From Pseudomonadales bacterium (GTDB taxonomy: Bacteria; Pseudomonadota; Gammaproteobacteria; Pseudomonadales; DC-out160), in assembly GCA_019090455.1 (NCBI GenBank), contig JAHRWA010000077.1:1-64000 (forward strand): a stretch of 64,000 nucleotides of DNA. The letters run 5' to 3'. Position numbers and translations under genes: made by a program. Positions 61,493 through 64,000 of this stretch are shown here, piece by piece. The notes beneath the pieces are model-generated. The model did no database searches and was not told where the DNA came from. It was given only the letters and a program-made list of their open reading frames with translations. Position 1 is the first letter of the stretch. Every line of letters starts with the position of its first letter.

Positions 61493-62296
61493 ATGAAATC
61501 CATTTCAGCATTGATGAACTTGAGTGGGAAAATTGGGCTTATTACCGGTGGTGCAGGTCATATTGCGCTGGCGATGTCTGAGGCTTTGGCGGAGCAAGGA
61601 GCGAATTTAATACTGATAGATTTGGATCATGCTGGGCTTATTCAACGTCAGTCCGATTTGGAGTCTCGCTACCCGATTACGGTTTCAATCTATGAATGTG
61701 ATTTTGATGACCGCGATAGCACAAAGTATTGCTATGACACGATTCTTAAAAAGCACACGGTTTTGGATTTTATCATTAATAATGCAGCGTTTGTGGGTAC
61801 CCGCAATTTAGAGGGTTGGTGTACCGCTTTTGAAGACCAGTCTATTGATACTTGGCGCTCCTGCTTGGAGGTGAATCTGACGGCTCCTTTTTTTATCGTG
61901 CAGTCTCTACTGCCGTTGTTACAACAATCGAGTCAATCTAGCATCATTAACATTAGTTCCATTTATGGAATTTTGGGGCCAGATTATAGTCTTTACAGTG
62001 GTACAGATATGGGTAATCCCGGTGCTTATGCCGCGAGTAAAGGAGGTTTATGCCAAGTTACTCGATGGATGTCTACAACACTGGCTCCGAAAATTAGAGT
62101 CAATAGCCTTGTGCTGGGCGGTATTGCAAGAGGCCAGGATCAGACTTTTGTGAATCGCTACGAAGCGAAAACACCATTACAACGAATGGGTACAGAAGAA
62201 GATATTAAAGGGGCTATCGTTTATCTCGTTTCCAGTTTGTCGGCCTATGTGACAGGGCAGCAGCTTGCCATTGATGGAGGTTGGAGTGCTTGGTAG
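61493..62296 (+). CDS. ptmA: PtmA-like short-chain dehydrogenase
   Basis: The 267-residue SDR has GKIGLITGGAGHIALAMSEA (NAD(P) site), INNAAF, catalytic SINISSIYG and YAASKGG (Tyr about 180), and ends with YVTGQQLAIDGGWSAW. It resembles PtmA, which lies next to ptmB in Campylobacter legionaminic-acid loci and is needed for flagellin modification. It is 33 bp after the cytidylyltransferase. Confidence 0.85.
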   Translation: MKSISALMNLSGKIGLITGGAGHIALAMSEALAEQGANLILIDLDHAGLIQRQSDLESRYPITVSIYECDFDDRDSTKYCYDTILKKHTVLDFIINNAAFVGTRNLEGWCTAFEDQSIDTWRSCLEVNLTAPFFIVQSLLPLLQQSSQSSIINISSIYGILGPDYSLYSGTDMGNPGAYAASKGGLCQVTRWMSTTLAPKIRVNSLVLGGIARGQDQTFVNRYEAKTPLQRMGTEEDIKGAIVYLVSSLSAYVTGQQLAIDGGWSAW

Positions 62297-62398
62297 CGGT
62301 AACCCGAGGATAGCGAAAATGAGAAGTCGACGTTGATCAAAGAAATGGTAAGAAGCGCAAAAAGAAAGTTGATTGAACTGAAGTTTGGAGACTAACAG

Positions 62399-63409
62399 GT
62401 GGATTTGAGTAATAAACGCGTATTAGTGACTGGTGCTGATGGATTTATTGGATCGCATTTGGTTGAAAGGCTAATGGGGGTCTGCGGCTCGGTCAAAGCC
62501 TTTGTGCAATATAATTCTTTTAATACTTGGGGTTGGTTGGATCAATGTAGTGAGTCGTTAAAGAAGGAAATTAAGGTCTTTGCCGGCGATATTCGTGATC
62601 CCTATGGTGTGAATAAATCCATGGAAGATGTGGATGTGGTTTTTCATTTAGCGGCACTGATCGCTATTCCCTACTCTTATCATTCGCCTGATACTTATGT
62701 GGATACCAACGTGAAGGGTACGCTGAATGTAGTGCAAGCCGCTCGTGAACGGCAGATTGATAAGGTATTACATACCTCCACGAGTGAGGTGTATGGCACG
62801 GCGAAATTTGTGCCCATTACCGAAGCGCATCCGTTGCAAGGACAGTCTCCTTATTCCGCATCGAAAATCGGCGCGGATCAAATGGCCTTGTCATTTTATC
62901 GCTCGTTTGAAACTCCGATTGCAGTGGTTCGCCCATTTAATACCTACGGTCCTAGACAGTCCGCGAGAGCGATTATCCCTACCATTATTACGCAACTACT
63001 CGCGGGCCGAAAGGAAATTAAGTTAGGGTTGTTGACGCCAACTCGAGACTTGAATTATGTGGAAGATACAGTAAATGGATTTATTGCCATGGCAGAAAGC
63101 GACGCGGTATTAGGGGAGGTCGTCAATATTGGTTCAAATTTCGAGATTAGTATGGGTGAAGTTGTGGATTTATTGAAAAAAATTACCGGTAGTGAAGCAA
63201 GAATAATAACAGATGATGAACGAGTGCGTCCGGTAAAAAGTGAAGTGGAGCGGCTTTGGGCAGATAACAGTAAAGCGTTGAATATGCTGGATTGGAGTCC
63301 TTTATACGCAAGTCGAAAAGGCTTGACCTGTGGGCTACAAAAAACAGTGGATTGGTTTAGCAAAGAAGAGAATTGCAGTGTTTACAAAAGTGATATCTAC
63401 AATATATAA
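62399..63409 (+). CDS. legB: LegB-type NAD-dependent 4,6-dehydratase
   Basis: The 336-residue extended SDR has the Rossmann motif RVLVTGADGFIGSHLVERL, VFHLAALIAIPYSYHSPDTY, STSEVYGTAKFVPITEAHPL and YSASKIGADQMA (Tyr about 152), and ends like LegB. LegB dehydrates NDP-GlcNAc in the first step of legionaminic-acid synthesis. GTG start with GGAG 9 nt upstream. Followed 43 bp later by legC. Confidence 0.88.
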   Translation: MDLSNKRVLVTGADGFIGSHLVERLMGVCGSVKAFVQYNSFNTWGWLDQCSESLKKEIKVFAGDIRDPYGVNKSMEDVDVVFHLAALIAIPYSYHSPDTYVDTNVKGTLNVVQAARERQIDKVLHTSTSEVYGTAKFVPITEAHPLQGQSPYSASKIGADQMALSFYRSFETPIAVVRPFNTYGPRQSARAIIPTIITQLLAGRKEIKLGLLTPTRDLNYVEDTVNGFIAMAESDAVLGEVVNIGSNFEISMGEVVDLLKKITGSEARIITDDERVRPVKSEVERLWADNSKALNMLDWSPLYASRKGLTCGLQKTVDWFSKEENCSVYKSDIYNI

Positions 63410-63452
63410 AATGAGGTTTACCCTCTTGATAAAATGGGATTAGCTAAAATAC

Positions 63453-64000
63453 ATGAGTGGTATTAATCGGCAAGGGTTGGGTCAGTCTATTGTCGCAGGC
63501 TTACACCAGGTGTTAGGGCCTAAAATGTTGAAGGGAAAAAAATCAGAGCTCTCTCTTCATGAACCGTTTTTTAAAGGAAATGAACAACGGTATGTGGCCG
63601 ATTGCATTAGTAGCGGTTGGGTGTCTTCTGTGGGACGCTACGTCGATGATTTTGAATCGGCGCTGGGTGAAGTTTGTGGTACAGGCGATGCGGTTGCAAC
63701 GGTTAATGGAACGGCGGCTTTACATATTTGCCTTTTGTTAGCAGGCGTGAAACCAGGAGATGAAGTGTTGATGCCAACACTCACCTTTGTTGCCACCGCC
63801 AATGCGGTGCGATATGCCGGCGCCGAGCCCCATTTTTGTGACAGCCAACGTGGCGGAATCGGTATCGATATTCCTCGCTTGGATGAGTACTTGCGTGACA
63901 GCTGCAAAATCAAAAATGGGGTCTGCATTAATAGTCGAACGCAAAGGGCTATAAGAGCGTTAATCGTGATGCATACCTTTGGTCATATTCAACAGTGGGA
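63453..64000 (+). CDS. legC: LegC-type aminotransferase, cut by window edge
   Basis: A frame from ATG 63453 stays open to the right edge (182 codons). It reads LHEPFFKGNEQRYVADCISS, GWVSSVGRYVDDFE, VATVNGTAALHICLLLAGVK and PTLTFVATANAVRYAGAEPH, the start of the LegC branch of DegT/DnrJ PLP aminotransferases. It makes the 4-amino sugar after LegB. The C-terminal half, including the PLP lysine, is outside the window. Confidence 0.88.
   Translation, partial: MSGINRQGLGQSIVAGLHQVLGPKMLKGKKSELSLHEPFFKGNEQRYVADCISSGWVSSVGRYVDDFESALGEVCGTGDAVATVNGTAALHICLLLAGVKPGDEVLMPTLTFVATANAVRYAGAEPHFCDSQRGGIGIDIPRLDEYLRDSCKIKNGVCINSRTQRAIRALIVMHTFGHIQQW

Noticed and set aside
63559-63741. 60-codon frame near the right edge
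   Set aside because: It is out of frame with the clearly homologous LegC frame starting at 63453.

Overview
The window comes from a polar-flagellated gammaproteobacterium, probably marine. The evidence is the flagellar gene order (flgZ-flgN-flgM-flgA on the minus strand, then cheV-cheR-flgBCDEFGHIJKL on the plus strand), which matches Pseudomonas, Vibrio and Alteromonas relatives, plus sigma-54 and sigma-28 promoters at the expected points, a P4-type integrase at a tRNA-Arg gene, and a TonB/ExbBD receptor operon. DNA is visibly below 50% G+C. I cannot name the genus.

Layout. 1-548: decayed IS4-family transposase running off the left edge. 0.66-3.0 kb: a Fic protein with a five-unit 10-bp repeat array upstream, and a short Rho-like ATPase lacking the Rho N-terminal RNA-binding domain. 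3.0-7.5 kb: a minus-strand operon for a TonB-dependent receptor, TonB, ExbB and ExbD. 7.8-12.3 kb: a worn defence island. An hsdM start is fused to an hsdS end (a type I restriction-modification deletion scar), followed by an intact PHP/ABC-ATPase gene (TrlF type) and an intact AlbA_2/Schlafen-type ATP-binding gene, then a doubly deleted DarG antitoxin remnant. 12.56-22.56 kb: a complete ~10-kb satellite or phage-inducible-island-like element at the 3' end of tRNA-Arg(CCU). It has integrase, AlpA, a Toprim primase, a DUF3987 protein, an iteron cluster embedded in a rep-region gene, a lone P27-type small terminase, three tandem paralogous small genes, and a divergent cargo block including an AbiC-like abortive-infection candidate.

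22.7-24.3 kb holds two glycosyltransferase genes of the rSAM/selenodomain-associated type. 24.3-50 kb is the flagellar locus: brake protein, FlgN, FlgM, FlgA, CheV, CheR, the full rod/ring/hook set, FliS, a FliT-like protein, flagellin, FlaG and FliD. FlgE, FlgK, FlgL and flagellin are all enlarged. FlgE and FlgK appear to share an inserted module. 50-64 kb is a flagellin glycosylation locus: two tandem Maf transferases, a cobalamin-binding radical SAM protein, glycosyltransferases, a methyltransferase and a legionaminic-acid-type nonulosonate pathway (cytidylyltransferase, PtmA-like SDR, LegB, and LegC cut by the right edge).

The genes form two programmes. The flagellar genes build and control the filament, and the 50-64 kb block makes and attaches a nonulosonic-acid sugar to it; a consensus sigma-54 site before maf1 and a weaker one before the radical SAM gene suggest shared timing. 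The least expected pattern is a set of degenerate short tandem arrays (periods 14-16 bp) in flagellar intergenic regions. Three of them begin exactly at the stop codon of the preceding gene (flgE, flgF, flgM), and one between flgL and fliS has nine contiguous 16-bp units.
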